A DNA stretch of 64,000 nucleotides. Origin: Smittia aterrima (Eukaryota > Arthropoda > Insecta > Diptera > Chironomidae). The position numbers and the translations under genes are program-made. Positions 54,201 through 64,000 of this stretch are shown here, in pieces. Positions within the stretch are counted from its first letter, which is position 1. Each line of letters opens with the position of its first letter. The stretch lies in the NCBI GenBank assembly GCA_033063855.1, contig CP093830.1:2604854-2668853 (forward strand). The letters are read 5' to 3'. The notes beneath the pieces are model-generated. The model saw only the letters and a list, made by a program, of their open reading frames with translations. It ran no database searches and was not told the origin of the DNA.

Positions 54201-57200
54201 CGTACCATCGAGTCGTAAATAAATGTGACCATGGTAATTCAGAAAAGCTTCAAGAACATCCAACATCTTTGTCATTTGTGTGAATATGAGAACACGATGA
54301 CTGTCTGTTTTCAGCTGTCGTAGCAAAATATTAAGTGATTGAAGCTTGCCGCAGTCGTACTGAATCAAGCGTGGATCAGGGAACTGAAAAACGTTAAAAA
54401 TAATTAGTTTCTTTGTTTGCTAACAGCTTCAGAAGATCTATAGTTTTAATAATAATATGCACAAAGTTCTAGAAGTAGAAGAAATATTAATCAAGAAATT
54501 CCACTTGCTGTACAATGTACGAATTTGTTCTGGCTCTTTTGCAAAAGTACAAACGAATATTGAATACTCGAATGAACCGATTTTTGAGCACTTAGCTTTG
54601 AAGTTTATAAAACCATAGATTTCTGAATTTAATTCAAAGTAAATATGCATAAAGTTCTAGAAGTGGAAGAAATATCAATTTAAAGATTCCACTTGCTGTA
54701 CAATATACGAATTTGTTCTGACGCTCTTGCAAAAGTACAAACGAATTAGGAAATATTCGACTGAACCGATTTTTGAGCGTTGATGTTGATTTGTTTTACT
54801 AAAAAATAACTTCGATCTTACCTGAGTCGTCATTGCTGATGCGATCGGATGAAGAAGATGTGACATTGGCGCCACTTCCTTCGAGATGATTCTATCACGA
54901 AGTTCTTCTTGATTTCGAAGGGACGGATGCATGTGGCTGACTGAGAGCGATGGCTGACTTGCAGTAACAGCAGGCACAACGAGCGTGAATTTTTCAAAAG
55001 TTTCTTTTAATTCTTCAGCTCGTTGATTGATTGATTTGATAGTTTTTCCCAAACTCCAGCCACTAGCCTGAGCAATTTGCTGATTGCAAGCTGTATGACT
55101 CTTCACCATGAACGACGATTTCAAATCTTCGCCACCAATTTCAGCAAATTTGAGAAGAACAGCATTTCGAACGTCTTCGCCATACATCGGAGTAGCGTCA
55201 CATTTTCGTCGATTGGATTTGCTAAGCAACTGCAAAATATGATGTCGATATTCTCTCTGTAGTTCTTCCATATCCGCAAGATGGAATTCAGAAACTGTTT
55301 GCTTCTCTTCAATGCTGATAGTGTTGGTCGAACAAGGAGTATTACGAACAGCATCGATGACAGCTGTTGCAAGAGGCTGACTTATGTTGGAATTATTTGA
55401 AGCTTGATTGACGATCATCATCTGATTTCCTGGTTTCGTAAGATAGCTTTGAAGATAGAACTGCCCTCCTGGCGTTTGAATTAGTTGATGAATTGGCTTG
55501 TTTCGTGATGCTGTTGATGGCACTTGGAGCGATGTGATCGAAGGTTTATCGTCGTCGATAATCATTGGAGCACTTCCTAAGCTGTTCTTTCTTGCCAAAG
55601 TAGAAACAAATCTAGTTCCATCAGATCGAAAGGCTGGACTTGTTCCAACTTTGATCTGTGAGTCAATACTCGAAACAATACTTTTCTGGATGTGTGGCCG
55701 AACTCGCAAATGGATTTTACACTTCCCAGATGGACATTTAGGAGGAAGTTCAGGAGCCGAGTCGATTTCCTCAATCAGTTTCTTCGGAGTGATTAGTTGC
55801 TTCATTCTATACGCGATGAATGCACTGAGACAGTTCTCCAAATGAATTAGGACGAGATTGAGGGCTACAAGGTCCACGTCTCTCAGTGGATCATATTGAA
55901 CAATATTATGGATCATTGACGGAACTTTGATGTCAATCTGATCCATTCGAAAAGGTGACACAGTTGGGCGAACTTCAAATAGATTAGGATGATTGCAAAC
56001 CTTTCGCAGTTGCATGAGAACATTGATAACGCTTAAAAGATTTCCGCTTTCAAGTGTCTCTTTCGTCTTGGCGCGACTCATGAAATCGTCATAGAGGAAT
56101 CTTTGACGTTTAGATAAGCGACACATAACGACGTGTTCGTATTTCTTTGGCATTTGTTTTTCGACTTCACTCTTCAGTCTTCTCAGTAGAAAAGGACGAA
56201 GAACTTTGTGAAGTTTAATGATGATTGTCTCGTTATATTCGACGTTTCCTTCGACCATTCCCGTCATTGGCTTAGAGAACAGCTCTTCAAACGCTCGATG
56301 CGACTCAAAGAAATTGGGCATAAGGAAATGCATCAGCGACCAGAGTTCCATCATATTGTTTTGCAATGGAGTTCCAGTCAGTAATAATCTTTGCTCCGTT
56401 GAGAAATTGAGGAGCAACTGCCAGCGTTGTGACTTGAAGTTCTTAATGTTTTGTGCTTCATCAAGAATGAGATACTTCCACTTCTTTCTTCTGAAGCTTT
56501 GATGATCTTGAATCACTAACTTATAGCTCGTGATACAAACATGGAAAGCATTTGGCTTGGTCCATCCTATTCGCTTTAGCTTTCTCTCCTTCTGTGATCC
56601 GTAATATGTCATGATTTTGAAGCCGGGACACCATTTCTTGAACTCCATTTCCCAATTGAGCATAACAGAAGAAGGAACAACGATAAGATGAGGTCCCCAA
56701 TGTCCTCTTACGCATGCCAAATGAGCGAGGAGGGCGATAGTTTGAATTGTTTTGCCCAAACCCATTTCGTCTGCTAAAATTCCATTCAGCTTTCTGTCAT
56801 GCATAGTTACGAGCCAGTCGAGACCAATGTGTTGGTATTCGCGCAGCGTATGTTTTAATAGGAATGGAATAGGAGTAACAACACTTGTTGATGACAATGT
56901 GTTTCCTTTCGGTTGAATACTTTGCGCTAGAGCCGCCACATTGTTTAGGAGAGCGTCTCCGTTATCACAGTTTTTGTCAGCATTGGCAGACTGCTGATCA
57001 TTTAAAAGATCTTCGAGACCGACTTCTTCAGTCACTTGATTCTCATCAATCGACTCTTCAGATTGCTCATCAGAATCAACTTCCATTGGGTCCTCTTCAT
57101 CACACTCAGATTCTTGATCGTTAACAGAATCATCGTCCGAATCCATTTCTTCGTCTACTGCTGGTTTCTGTTTGTATTTTGCCATCAATTCATCGATGCT

Positions 57201-60200
57201 CATTTCACCTTCAGCCTATAAAAAAGTGCGGAAAATATTATTAAATAGCTGTTCAAGACTTTTTCAAAGGTTATCGGTTCGTGAAAAGAAAATTATCAGA
57301 CAAATGCCTCGTTTGTCATCTTGGGAAGATCATTAAAAGCCTCAAGAATAGAGTCGGAAAACGAAATCAGGGAAAATAGATTTTGCGTCATCATTTAAAT
57401 TTATTTTAGAAAGAGAATTCGAAAATATTTCTTACCTTCAACGTGTCGATTTCCGCTTTGTGATCAGTGCCCTTCTCAGTCTCTTCCTCTTTCATTATTG
57501 TATCTTCATCATCTTCTTCATCCCCTGTAGCTTCAAACTCTCGATCTGAACTTTCACTTCCCGAGTCCTCCGGCACAACAATTTGATCTCGATTCTGGAG
57601 ATAATCTTTAGGTAGAGTTTTAAGGAAATCATCCAGATCCATTTCAGATTCTTTCTGCAGGGCATCAATCTCATCATTTGTACCGCTAGGAATTTCAGCT
57701 TCAGCTTGTTCAATTGTCTCTTCATCATCATCGGAATCTTCGTTAGGTCGAGACCATTCGTCATCATGACCTCCTGATCTTGGAGATGGTGAAGATATTC
57801 GACTTGAATTGAGACTCGTTGCTTTGCTGGCTCCTGGCGCTTTGTTCATTCCTTCAGCCACTTGCTGTGAGTATTTTTCTGTTTGGTCAACAATAAAATT
57901 AAGTTTTTCATTGAGAGCCTTCTTTCGTTTTGCCTCCAATCGAGTTTCTTGTTTGTGTTTAACAATCTTCTCAGCTGCAGACCAGAAAGATTTGATTTCT
58001 TTAGCAGCGAAAGCAGCAATTCGCTTGAGATTTTGCTCCTGCGCTTTTTCTGCTTTCTGTGCTGCCATTTCCTTCTCTTTGAAATGTTTCTGAACCATAT
58101 TTGCACAACGCTTAGCAGCAGCTTTCTTCCACTTTCTTTCGTTTGCAAAATCAGTTGCTAACCATTGCATCTCTTCAAGTAGGAAATCCCAATGAACTTT
58201 GTTACGTTGCGGCTCAGCGAGCTTTGGAAGTCGTGTCCCCATCCAGAGACCTTCTCTCTTAAGCTCTTGAACTCTCTGAAGAATGTTGACTTCCTCTTTG
58301 GCTTTGACCGAAAATTGATCATTGGAATTATACTGAGGCGGGAGAGCTGACATGGAAGAATTGTTCGCAGATGTCGTCGAAGCGCCATTTGTACTTCCAA
58401 TTACAGAGCCTAAGGAGATAATACGTTTCTGGTCAGGTACAAGTGGCGTTCCACCTAAAATTAGCAAAGAGAAGATTCTATTAGCGATTGGAGTTTTTAA
58501 AATTGAATTATTTTTTAATGAAAAGTCAGGCATCAATTGACCACGAATAAAATACAAAAAACCATTGGATTTAAGCGTCGGAAAATTAAACCTCCTTAGC
58601 CAATAGAAAGTCTCTCTCTCTCTTTTGTCAAATAATATGCGAAACAAGCTACATGCAACTTTTGAACTTTATCATCTACGAAGGAGGATTAAAGTCTAAT
58701 CATAAAAGTTTAAGAAAACAAAAACACATCGAGATCATGCAAATGAGTAACCCATAAAATTATTATGAGAGATCTCTCTTTTGGTGGCCAGACAAAAGGA
58801 AGAAAAAAAAAGTTTCAGGTCATTCCGCAAATCTAATCCAGCTTAGTGAATGGAAAAATTATAATATAAAGGACTAAAAAATGTGTTTCAGTGCTCTCTG
58901 ACCTGGCACCAGTGGCTTTGGGGGAGAATTTCCAATTGTGGATGAGCTACTGATTTGGCCAAATACCATTCCGTGGCGGCCGCCCTGCGGTTTGCCGGGA
59001 ATTTGACCTACAACGAATTTGTTTCGCTAATATAAGTACAAGAACGTGTCTCGAAAAATGGATAGATGTGAATAATTATTGAGATAAGCGAAGTTTCTTC
59101 CCCATCAACATTCATGGATAACGTAAATAAAATATTGGAACTTTCTAGGAATTGTCAGATGCTTCAAATTGCAAATTTCGCCTGTGACTTTCAAATCTAT
59201 TCAAAGGCTGAATAATTTTTTAATGCAAATTTTGTGTGCTATTGCCGATGCCCCTTCGATTAAATGATTTCCTGAGTTAGTGTCACAACGATGATGTCAG
59301 CCACTTTAATTCTACAAGAAGCTTTTACTTGCTCACCTTTTTGACTTAATTGTACAACAGCGGCCGGCAGCTGAGTTGAAATCGCAATTGGTGTACTTCC
59401 AACTCCTGGAATTTTTATTTCAGTGCCTTCGGGAAGTGACTGTTGGTAAGAAAAAAGTTTCTGTTAATTAAAAGTGATAAACATTCGAAGTTGTTATAAA
59501 GCAGTAAACAAAATAATCAGACAAATGCCTCATTGTCATCCTCAAGTCTATAAAAATTATAAACCCAACGCTTGGAAGATTTCAAAAATAGAGCTCAACT
59601 AGCTATCAGAATGTGATAATCATCATTTAAAAATCGTACGAAATAGCCTAGAAATTATGAAAAACAAACTTACCGATCTGAAAGATTCGGAATCGTCAAG
59701 GACAGACTGATCAAGTCGATAATTCTTCTTGAACAATATGAATTGCGGAGCAGGTGGTTTCTTTCGCCATGTCGGATAATCCATCATACTTCCGCTTGAT
59801 GATTGAAGGTAAAACAGTTCAGCTACATGTTCAGTGTGTCTAGAAGATTTTCATAAAATAAGTTTTTTGATGAAATGATAAAAGTTTTAACTACTTACTT
59901 AGCAACGATTGCTTTTATCCGTTGACTTTTATGATCTGTAATGCGGGCTTTGAGAGCGACGAGATCGTCAAGAGCGTTCGTGCTTCCACAACTGCTTGAG
60001 CTGTCGGCAATCTCCAACTTCAGTCGCTTCTTTGCAATTGGCGACGTTGGGTCTAGATGAGACGTTGGTGTGGATTGTGACGAGACGGATACAGCATTTG
60101 CAGTAAGAGTTTGATTTGCCACGTTTGATGGCGTTGAATAACAAATACTGTTTTGGATTGTATTTACAACATTTGAAGGAGTGCGAAGGATGCCATTGTT

Positions 60201-60368
60201 AGCGTTCGGGTTGCTGTTGATAATGATGAACGTTCCACTAGGTTGGAGCGTCAGAGATTGCTGTTGCTGTGGCGTTGATGGGTTTCGTATTGGCTGAACG
60301 GGTTGATGATTCTGATTTAGTTGCTGCGGTTGCTGTTGTGGATTTCTATCGCCTGTCAATCCGGACAT
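47942..60368 (-). CDS. dom: Domino, SWR1/p400-type SNF2 chromatin remodeller
   Basis: There are eleven exons on the minus strand: 60368-59899, 59839-59674, 59439-59337, 59007-58903, 58454-57436, 57215-54822, 54383-53529, 53311-53090, 51021-50986, 50929-48269 and 48211-47942. All join in frame and give 2766 aa. Domains in order are: a Q-rich N-terminus; HSA (about 343-410), which binds actin and Arp subunits; ATPase lobe 1 with Walker A DEMGLGKT (Lys776) and DEAQ box (873-876); a long INO80/SWR1-type insertion; lobe 2 with STRSGGVGINL (1505-1515) and QAQDRCHRIGQ (1535-1545); a SANT/Myb-like domain (about 1913-1980); and a Q-rich tail. By family this nuclear ATPase exchanges H2A variants (H2Av) and belongs to the Tip60/p400 complex. 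The ATG at 60368 is the first in frame after an upstream TAA. Domain order and key motifs match Drosophila Domino, so identity is very secure. Confidence 0.96.
48269..50929 (-). CDS. dom: domino exon 10 (SANT domain and Q-rich region)
   Basis: Residues 1791-2677. It starts MWCPPTPPQDHNDIYIDYSL. A SANT/Myb-like domain follows (about 1913-1980; EWLIFEDRAIL...NWDLVADIVN...YRSPKQCRWRYE), then a basic KKQKKSK patch. After that comes a long low-complexity stretch rich in Gln, Thr, Ser and Val, typical of activation or interaction regions. SANT domains in this family bind histone tails or acetyltransferase partners. Confidence 0.94.
50986..51021 (-). CDS. dom: domino microexon 9 (36 nt)
   Basis: This exon encodes exactly twelve residues, IWISSNTMEQMP, between TTACAG and GTAAGA borders, in phase 0 on both sides. 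It matches the fly protein between the LTYSR segment and MWCPPTPPQD. It is used only by the SANT-containing isoform. Confidence 0.85.
52004..53311 (-). CDS. dom: domino alternative terminal exon (short isoform, DOM-B-like)
   Basis: The exon begins LSPIERYAMKFLEDTGKNW, as in Domino. It either uses an internal weak donor (AAG/GTTAAT at 53090) to join exon 9, or reads through to TGA at 52006-52004. Read-through adds about 360 residues, rich in Ser, Lys, Arg and Asn with short acidic patches and no SANT domain, for a total of 2139 aa. Drosophila domino is known to make DOM-A (SANT, poly-Q) and DOM-B (different C-terminus) by alternative splicing. This organisation looks like the same switch. The long open frame here is strong evidence that read-through is used. 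Confidence 0.82.
   Translation of the reverse strand: MSPIERYAMKFLEDTGKNWAAVQMKAVEMEIEQQKRDWEEKRQAQRQQEELEKQRVENDENEILTYSRDDAMNKVNIITKKKCLKLGKLKSESANNSPKSNEHGKKNNGTELSSNGICKKTEKLKTRVSTTSNAIEAPRRNTRNSLNRSDGDIKLLKNLRNRKPSPSVTPQRATSRKSDRSTSIQSRKSQMRSTSESTSRSTADSMSHGQTSSTNASPDDSASECSLDVMIDSNDVNDSDSNSNQNNVSEKIRSRLDSTSRDNEPILNDDSTLSDETTIHKLAKNSFSGKLANSPRTRSRGKVDVDLWTLDESSPILPVKRQKLSKSNSESKRNEEKLIRTSFGVKECKVSIVDIKSTNRSLRQAESSLMKTSPKPRVSKKLFNVKKNHTLDQWLEKPPEQAVNSVDSNESSKCEPEKISTTRPRRQTILMNKTL
53529..54383 (-). CDS. dom: domino exon 7 (ATPase lobe 2)
   Basis: Residues 1420-1704. It begins FPDPRLIQYDCGKLQ and includes VLIFTQMTKMLDVLE (motif IV), STRSGGVGINLTGAD (motif V) and QAQDRCHRIGQTRDVHIYRL (motif VI). 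The helicase C domain is followed by an acidic segment with DEQDVQAATTAKAEMAEDL. Borders are TTTTTCAG and GTAAGA. Confidence 0.96.
54455..54778. repeat. Tandem duplication inside domino intron 6
   Basis: Two copies of about 135 bp (54455-54589 and 54643-54778, offset 188) lie in the 438-bp intron between the ATPase lobes. Both contain AAAGTTCTAGAAGT, TTCCACTTGCTGTACAAT, ACGAATTTGTTCTG, AAAAGTACAAACGAAT and ACCGATTTTTGAGC, with about 10% differences. The second copy abuts the splice donor region. It is a fairly recent local duplication. Confidence 0.8.
54822..57215 (-). CDS. dom: domino exon 6 (ATPase lobe 1 and insertion)
   Basis: Residues 622-1419. After an acidic lead-in come GILADEMGLGKTIQT (motif I), LILDEAQNIKN (motif II) and LLTGTPLQNN (motif III). 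The rest is most of the family's large insertion between the ATPase lobes, which in SWR1/INO80 enzymes docks RuvB-like proteins (Pontin/Reptin). The catalytic residues are intact. Confidence 0.96.
57293..57400. repeat. Intronic repeat copy A with short hairpin (domino intron 5)
   Basis: Shares ATCAGACAAATGCCTC, a TTGTCATC block, AATAGAG and a terminal TCATCATTTAAA with copy B in intron 2 (59513-59631). The core GACAAA-TGCCTCG-TTTGTC (57299-57317) is an inverted repeat able to form a hairpin. Confidence 0.55.
57436..58454 (-). CDS. dom: domino exon 5 (HSA domain)
   Basis: This exon encodes residues 282-621. The HSA domain (GLWMGTRLPKL...HWDFLLEEMQWLATDF...ERKWK) is followed by long charged helices rich in Lys/Glu/Ala and then an acidic Ser/Asp/Glu stretch. 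HSA domains in this family scaffold actin and actin-related proteins. Borders are ATTTTAG and GTAAGA. Confidence 0.95.
58903..60368 (-). CDS. dom: domino exons 1-4 (N-terminal region)
   Basis: Exon 1 (60368-59899) encodes a Gln/Asn/Ser-rich start and a KKRLKLE motif. Exon 2 (59839-59674) holds the conserved FYLQSSSGSMMDYPTWRKK block, as in the fly protein. Exon 3 (59439-59337) reads IPGVGSTPIAISTQLPAAVV. Exon 4 (59007-58903, 105 nt) is Gly/Ser/Pro-rich and has a weak donor (GTCAGA). Its two borders share a phase, so it can be skipped in frame. Confidence 0.88.
59513..59631. repeat. Intronic repeat copy B (domino intron 2)
   Basis: Diverged partner of 57293-57400 in the same orientation. The hairpin core is kept in shorter form (GACAA...TTGTC, 59520-59537). 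It could be a relic of a small dispersed element. Confidence 0.55.
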
Positions 60369-61228
60369 TGATGATGATTTTTGAGACACGACAAGGGAAA
60401 GTTCTTTCCTGTTTTTCGTTGGTTCTCGGGCGTTTATGAACTTTCTCTTGGCTGGGAATCATTAACACGAGCTTATCTCTCTTCTAGTTTTGTCCAATTC
60501 TTTACGCTATAAAAGATGCAAGTTGAATTGTGAATAAGAAGACAAGGAGAAGAAAGCTAAAGCTCGAGATTCCTTCATTCTCATTTTTTCTGTTCCGGGT
60601 TTTTTTTTTCTTCAGCGAGAGCGCGACGAGAAAATATTTTTTCGTCTTTCGCGTTTGAATAGAAGTTGAAAGAAAAAAAATGAAAAACTATGCCGGCAAA
60701 TGAATAATTACAATCTAATCGAAATAAAATGAAAAAACGGCTTGACTTTGTCATCGGCAAACTTGCGAAGAAAAAGCGGAAAAATTAATTTATTTAATAA
60801 AAGTGAGTGTTAGGAGCCCACTCCTCAAAATATTCATTTTTGTCATTCAGAAATAGACGAGTAAATTACGAAATCGAGCAAAAAAGAAAAATCAAAACGA
60901 GGCGTCGCATTCGATCGCCCAGAATTAAAATGGCGTTTTTTTCACAAACCTCATGGAAATTTTTCAAAGCACTAATTTTGCAGTTAATGTTTGTATTCAC
61001 TTGATTAAAACTACGGCATTCAATAACTGGTTACTCGTTTTATGTATGTACACTAATTTTAATATTAAATACGCAGTTTAATGGCTAATTTCTGATTATT
61101 TCTTTCTCTCTGAACTTTTCTCTTCAATTTTTTTCTTTATGAAGTTATTTGAACGCGTCATGAAATTGAAAGGCTCTCGTTTCGAATACCCCTTCGACTC
61201 AAAGCTTGTGACCCACCAATAAATTAGA
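60369..61228. promoter_or_regulatory. Divergent promoter interval between domino and Use1
   Basis: 860 bp separate the two start codons, which point away from each other, so both promoters and 5' UTRs must lie here unless there are distant leader exons. I see no TATA box at a convincing position for either gene, as expected for broadly expressed genes. Short open frames on both strands are probably chance. Confidence 0.5.
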
Positions 61229-62037
61229 ATGGCTAAATTAGAAATAAACATTAAATCCTTGATAGGGACTTGCGAAGAGCTGGTAAATGATGAAGAACAG
61301 AAGTGGCGATTGACTCGATACATCAAGAGCTTGGATTCCATGCTAAAAGAGTTGGAAGACTAGTAAGTTGACTGATTTCTCTTGCAACTGACGTGTAGTA
61401 ATATTTTATTTGTAGTGAAACCGTCGATAGGAGCAAATTGAATAGTTACTATGAAAGAATACGAGATTTGAAGAGTACGATCAATTACGTTGAACCACCT
61501 GAGCGATTCCTGAAAAGTAAAACGAGAGTAACAGAAGCCAGCGATGGAATTCTCAAAGAGATCAAGCAACTTAATAACGCAAAGTATAACAATGAACTTC
61601 GTAAAGATCTTTTTGATGGCGATGACAACTCAGGACTAAGAAGACGAGGTAACAATGACAGCGCCGAGAACATGGAGAAATATTATGCAAATATTCAGGA
61701 GAAACTAGGAGATGAAATGCTCGCCCTTACTCGCAACTTGAAAGAGCAAACACTAACAGCTAGCAAGATTATCAAGAAAGACACAGACGTCGTTACTAAG
61801 TCAGCTAAGTTAGCACATCAAAACACTGGATCATTAGAGAAAGAATCTAAGAAATTAGACGAACACAATAAACGAGCTTGCAAATGTTGGCTGTGGATGA
61901 TGATTGGACTTGTCATTGCTATTTTTATCGGTAAGCTCATTGATTCAAGAATTATCATGGAAAGCAAATTAATTTCTTTAATATTCACAGGTATGGTGCT
62001 TTTTATGAAACTGATGAAGAAGAGCAAATCAGGTTGA
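61229..62037 (+). CDS. Use1: Use1-like ER SNARE (vesicle transport protein USE1)
   Basis: There are three exons (61229-61362, 61416-61930, 61991-62037), with introns of 53 and 60 nt, and a 231-aa product. USE1 is a tail-anchored Q/D-SNARE of the ER that acts with Sec20, Syntaxin 18 and Sec22 in Golgi-to-ER retrograde fusion. The N-terminal helix region opens with MAKLEINIKSLIGTCEELV. The C-terminal SNARE coiled coil spans about 140-195 (MLALTRNLKEQTL...KSAKLAHQN), with an Asp near 167 at the expected centre. A transmembrane anchor follows at about 202-223 (WLWMMIGLVIAIFIG then MVLFMKL), with a short basic lumenal end. Length, motif order and tail anchor fit USE1. The ATG at 61229 is the first that opens this frame. 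Confidence 0.88.
61931..61990 (+). other. Use1: 60-nt in-frame intron in Use1
   Basis: GTAAGC and TTCACAG borders enclose 60 nt, a multiple of three with no stop. Removing it restores a continuous hydrophobic anchor (IAIFIG-MVLFMK). Retaining it would insert 20 mostly polar residues into the membrane helix. Confidence 0.8.
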
Positions 62038-62090
62038 TCTCAACGATATTCTTTCCACATTCCTTGTTTGTTTGTCAATAATCAAAATTA

Positions 62091-62096
62091 AATAAA
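62091..62096 (+). terminator. Use1: Poly(A) signal of Use1
   Basis: AATAAA lies 54 nt after the TGA at 62035-62037, giving a very short 3' UTR. Confidence 0.65.
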
Positions 62097-62109
62097 GTTT
62101 TAAAGACGT

Positions 62110-64000
62110 TGGCACGTCATTTGTTAAATTATCAAAACTTTTTTCTATTAATCTCTCAATTTGCAGAAAGCCGCATTTAAAAGAAGTCAAACGATCAAAA
62201 CAGGAAGTTCCGTGCTGCTAAAATATCTTATGACCAAAGAAATAAGAAAACTGCAAAATTTCTTTGTGATTTAGAAAATAAACATCCTGTCCTCGTCCTT
62301 TTGTGACGAACAGCGAGACGAAGGAAAATCAACAATGAGCGTGTCTATTGACTATTCGGAGATGCATCTGTTGTAATCGCAGTGTCTTGCTTATTGTCCA
62401 AGCCTCTGCAACAGAAATCAATCTTTTTCTTCCTCTTTCCGCTTGCAATTTATCACTATTTTAATTTTCATTATTCGATTATTTGTAAGGAGGGAACTTA
62501 CACTGGGATTTGCTATTGTCATAGTGTGAATCGTCTTAGGTAAGGAATTTTCTGGGTTTGATTGTGCAGTAAGAAAGCGAATAATGGATTTTGGAAATAA
62601 AAACTAGAGGAAGTGAAAAATTACTTACGCTCGGTCTTAAAACCCGAGAAATTTTTAAAAGATTGTTTATTGAAAGTTGATGTGTGAACTCAACACCGTC
62701 CACAATTATCGTTTAAACGTTTTCGACTGGATATTTGATGCTTTGGGTTGTTTAAACGTCTCCATCCTTGATATGAGAAAAATGTTTTCGATCGCGTGAA
62801 GAATGTGAGAGTTGATCAAACGATCTAACCAACATACCAAACAAAATAATTGTAGCTTGTTGCACTTATGAGCTTAAGAAATTAGCTTCAAATTGTAACA
62901 ACTAGCTCACGTTCTCTTTGCTTAACGTAAAGTTACTTCAAATCAAATATTTCAACAATCGCTTCGTGATTTTCAAATTCAAGTGCAGGTGGAACGCGAG
63001 AATTAAAGTTTCATTTCTTAAGAATTAAATATTGAGGATGCATCTTAGTGCCCAAGAGCCATGCGATGTTCTTCACGTCTTTCATTATTTCTCATTCCTG
63101 ACAAACGAATTTAAATTATAACTCAACTTTATACAGCGGATAAGCAGGTGAAAATTTCATTGCCAACCGAGAGAAACAATAAAGAATGAGATCGAACGTC
63201 GAAGTTGCATTCAGACGGCGATACTTGAAACATGAAAATCATGCTTTGCGACTCTTCGTTTGATCAGCCAGGTGAAAAATTAACGAGAATAAATTTGTTT
63301 CTGAATGCAAGACTGAGAATTAAGAATCAGTGAGCCCCAGCCCACAAATTATTGGCCACAGAAGCAACAGTAATGAGTTTTAAACGCTCCTTTTTACAAA
63401 AGAAGATTACGAAATGTTTGGTAACAAGAATCGTCTTAAGCCTTAATCCGATTAGTTGAAATCTGCTTAGAATGTTTTGCGAAACGTAACGAAGTCGATT
63501 GTAAATGCTCAACAACCAAAAACACCATCGGAATTCTACAAACGCCGAAGAAGTCTTCTGTCTGAACAGAATGATTTGTGAAACTTTTTTTTTCGGGCTG
63601 ATCATTAAAGGAGAATTTATGGTCGAAAGGTGCATTTGAAGAAGAGAAATCAAAGATCAAATGAAAGAGAGAACAAAAGGAAAGCAAATGTGCATAAAGG
63701 CAAAATTTGTTTGCAAAATATTCAGCTAGCCAAGTTCGGTAGCCCCTGTGGGGATGAGCACAGCGTGAAGAGTGTTCGAAGTTGAAGCGTAGAGAAGAGT
63801 GAGAAAGAAATTAGCTTGAAAGAAGTATCTCCAACCGTTGGTTTCAAGGGAAATTGAGCCAGGTCAGTTTTCGCTTCGAGTTTTGTTTACGAGGAATCAT
63901 TTAAGCAAACAGCTCAAGCTGCTCGCAAGGGTTAAGCGCATAGCAAATTTAAATTTTCATAAACACATTTTTGACAGCTTCATTTATCGCATGAAAGAGA
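62110..64000. other. Right-hand flank, no gene confirmed
   Basis: About 1.9 kb downstream of Use1. Several minus-strand splice-like sites occur (acceptor TTCTGTTGCAG near 62409, donors near 62503 and 62634), with short open frames beside them, but I could not join them without stops. They might be non-coding leader exons of a gene to the right, or chance. Confidence 0.35.

Noticed and set aside
48440..58540. Numerous + and - strand open frames across the domino exons
   Set aside because: They are other-frame shadows of the long domino coding exons; none has independent domain evidence.
62340..62770. Minus-strand fragments with splice-like borders (VDGVEFTHQLSINN..., TIHTMTIANPS, GLDNKQDTAI...)
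   Set aside because: Individually they look coding-like, but no combination joined without a stop codon or a missing start, so I do not call a gene.

Overview
The window is animal nuclear DNA, almost certainly from an insect and best matched to a dipteran. The genes have introns with GT/AG borders, several of them only 53-60 bp long. The recognisable proteins are closest to Drosophila families (FoxB/fd96Ca, Domino, Use1). The AT-rich, CpG-containing base composition and compact introns would suit a nematoceran fly such as a midge, but that level of placement is inference. There are no prokaryotic operons, CRISPR arrays, viruses or intact transposons that I can support.

Layout, left to right. 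(1) 2.77-4.87 kb, + strand: a two-exon FoxB-type forkhead transcription factor (fd96Ca-like) with a TATA/Inr core promoter, a small uORF, an EH1-like repressor motif and a poly(A) signal. (2) 4.9-20.4 kb: about 15 kb with no gene that I can support, holding a cluster of three diverged repeats with tRNA-like B boxes (13.8-14.5 kb). (3) 20.9-45.05 kb, - strand: a six-exon gene I assembled from phase-matched exons, most too short to stand out as ORFs. It encodes a small single-pass membrane protein of at least 211 aa; I do not recognise the family. Two of its exons are microexons (57 and 30 nt). (4) 47.9-60.4 kb, - strand: domino, the SWR1/p400-type SNF2 chromatin-remodelling ATPase, in 11 exons. 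It has an HSA domain, split ATPase, SANT domain and Q-rich C-terminus, and an alternative terminal exon that gives a shorter basic/Ser-rich isoform. (5) 61.2-62.1 kb, + strand: Use1, an ER SNARE, in three exons, divergent from domino across about 860 bp.

The genes do not form a pathway. FoxB and Domino are nuclear regulators, Use1 acts in Golgi-to-ER traffic, and the membrane protein is unassigned. The large non-coding intervals around the FoxB gene and inside the membrane-protein gene are typical of developmentally regulated loci. The most useful results are the reconstruction of the membrane-protein gene, the full exon map of domino with two C-termini and a skippable exon, and an in-frame 60-nt intron within the Use1 transmembrane segment.
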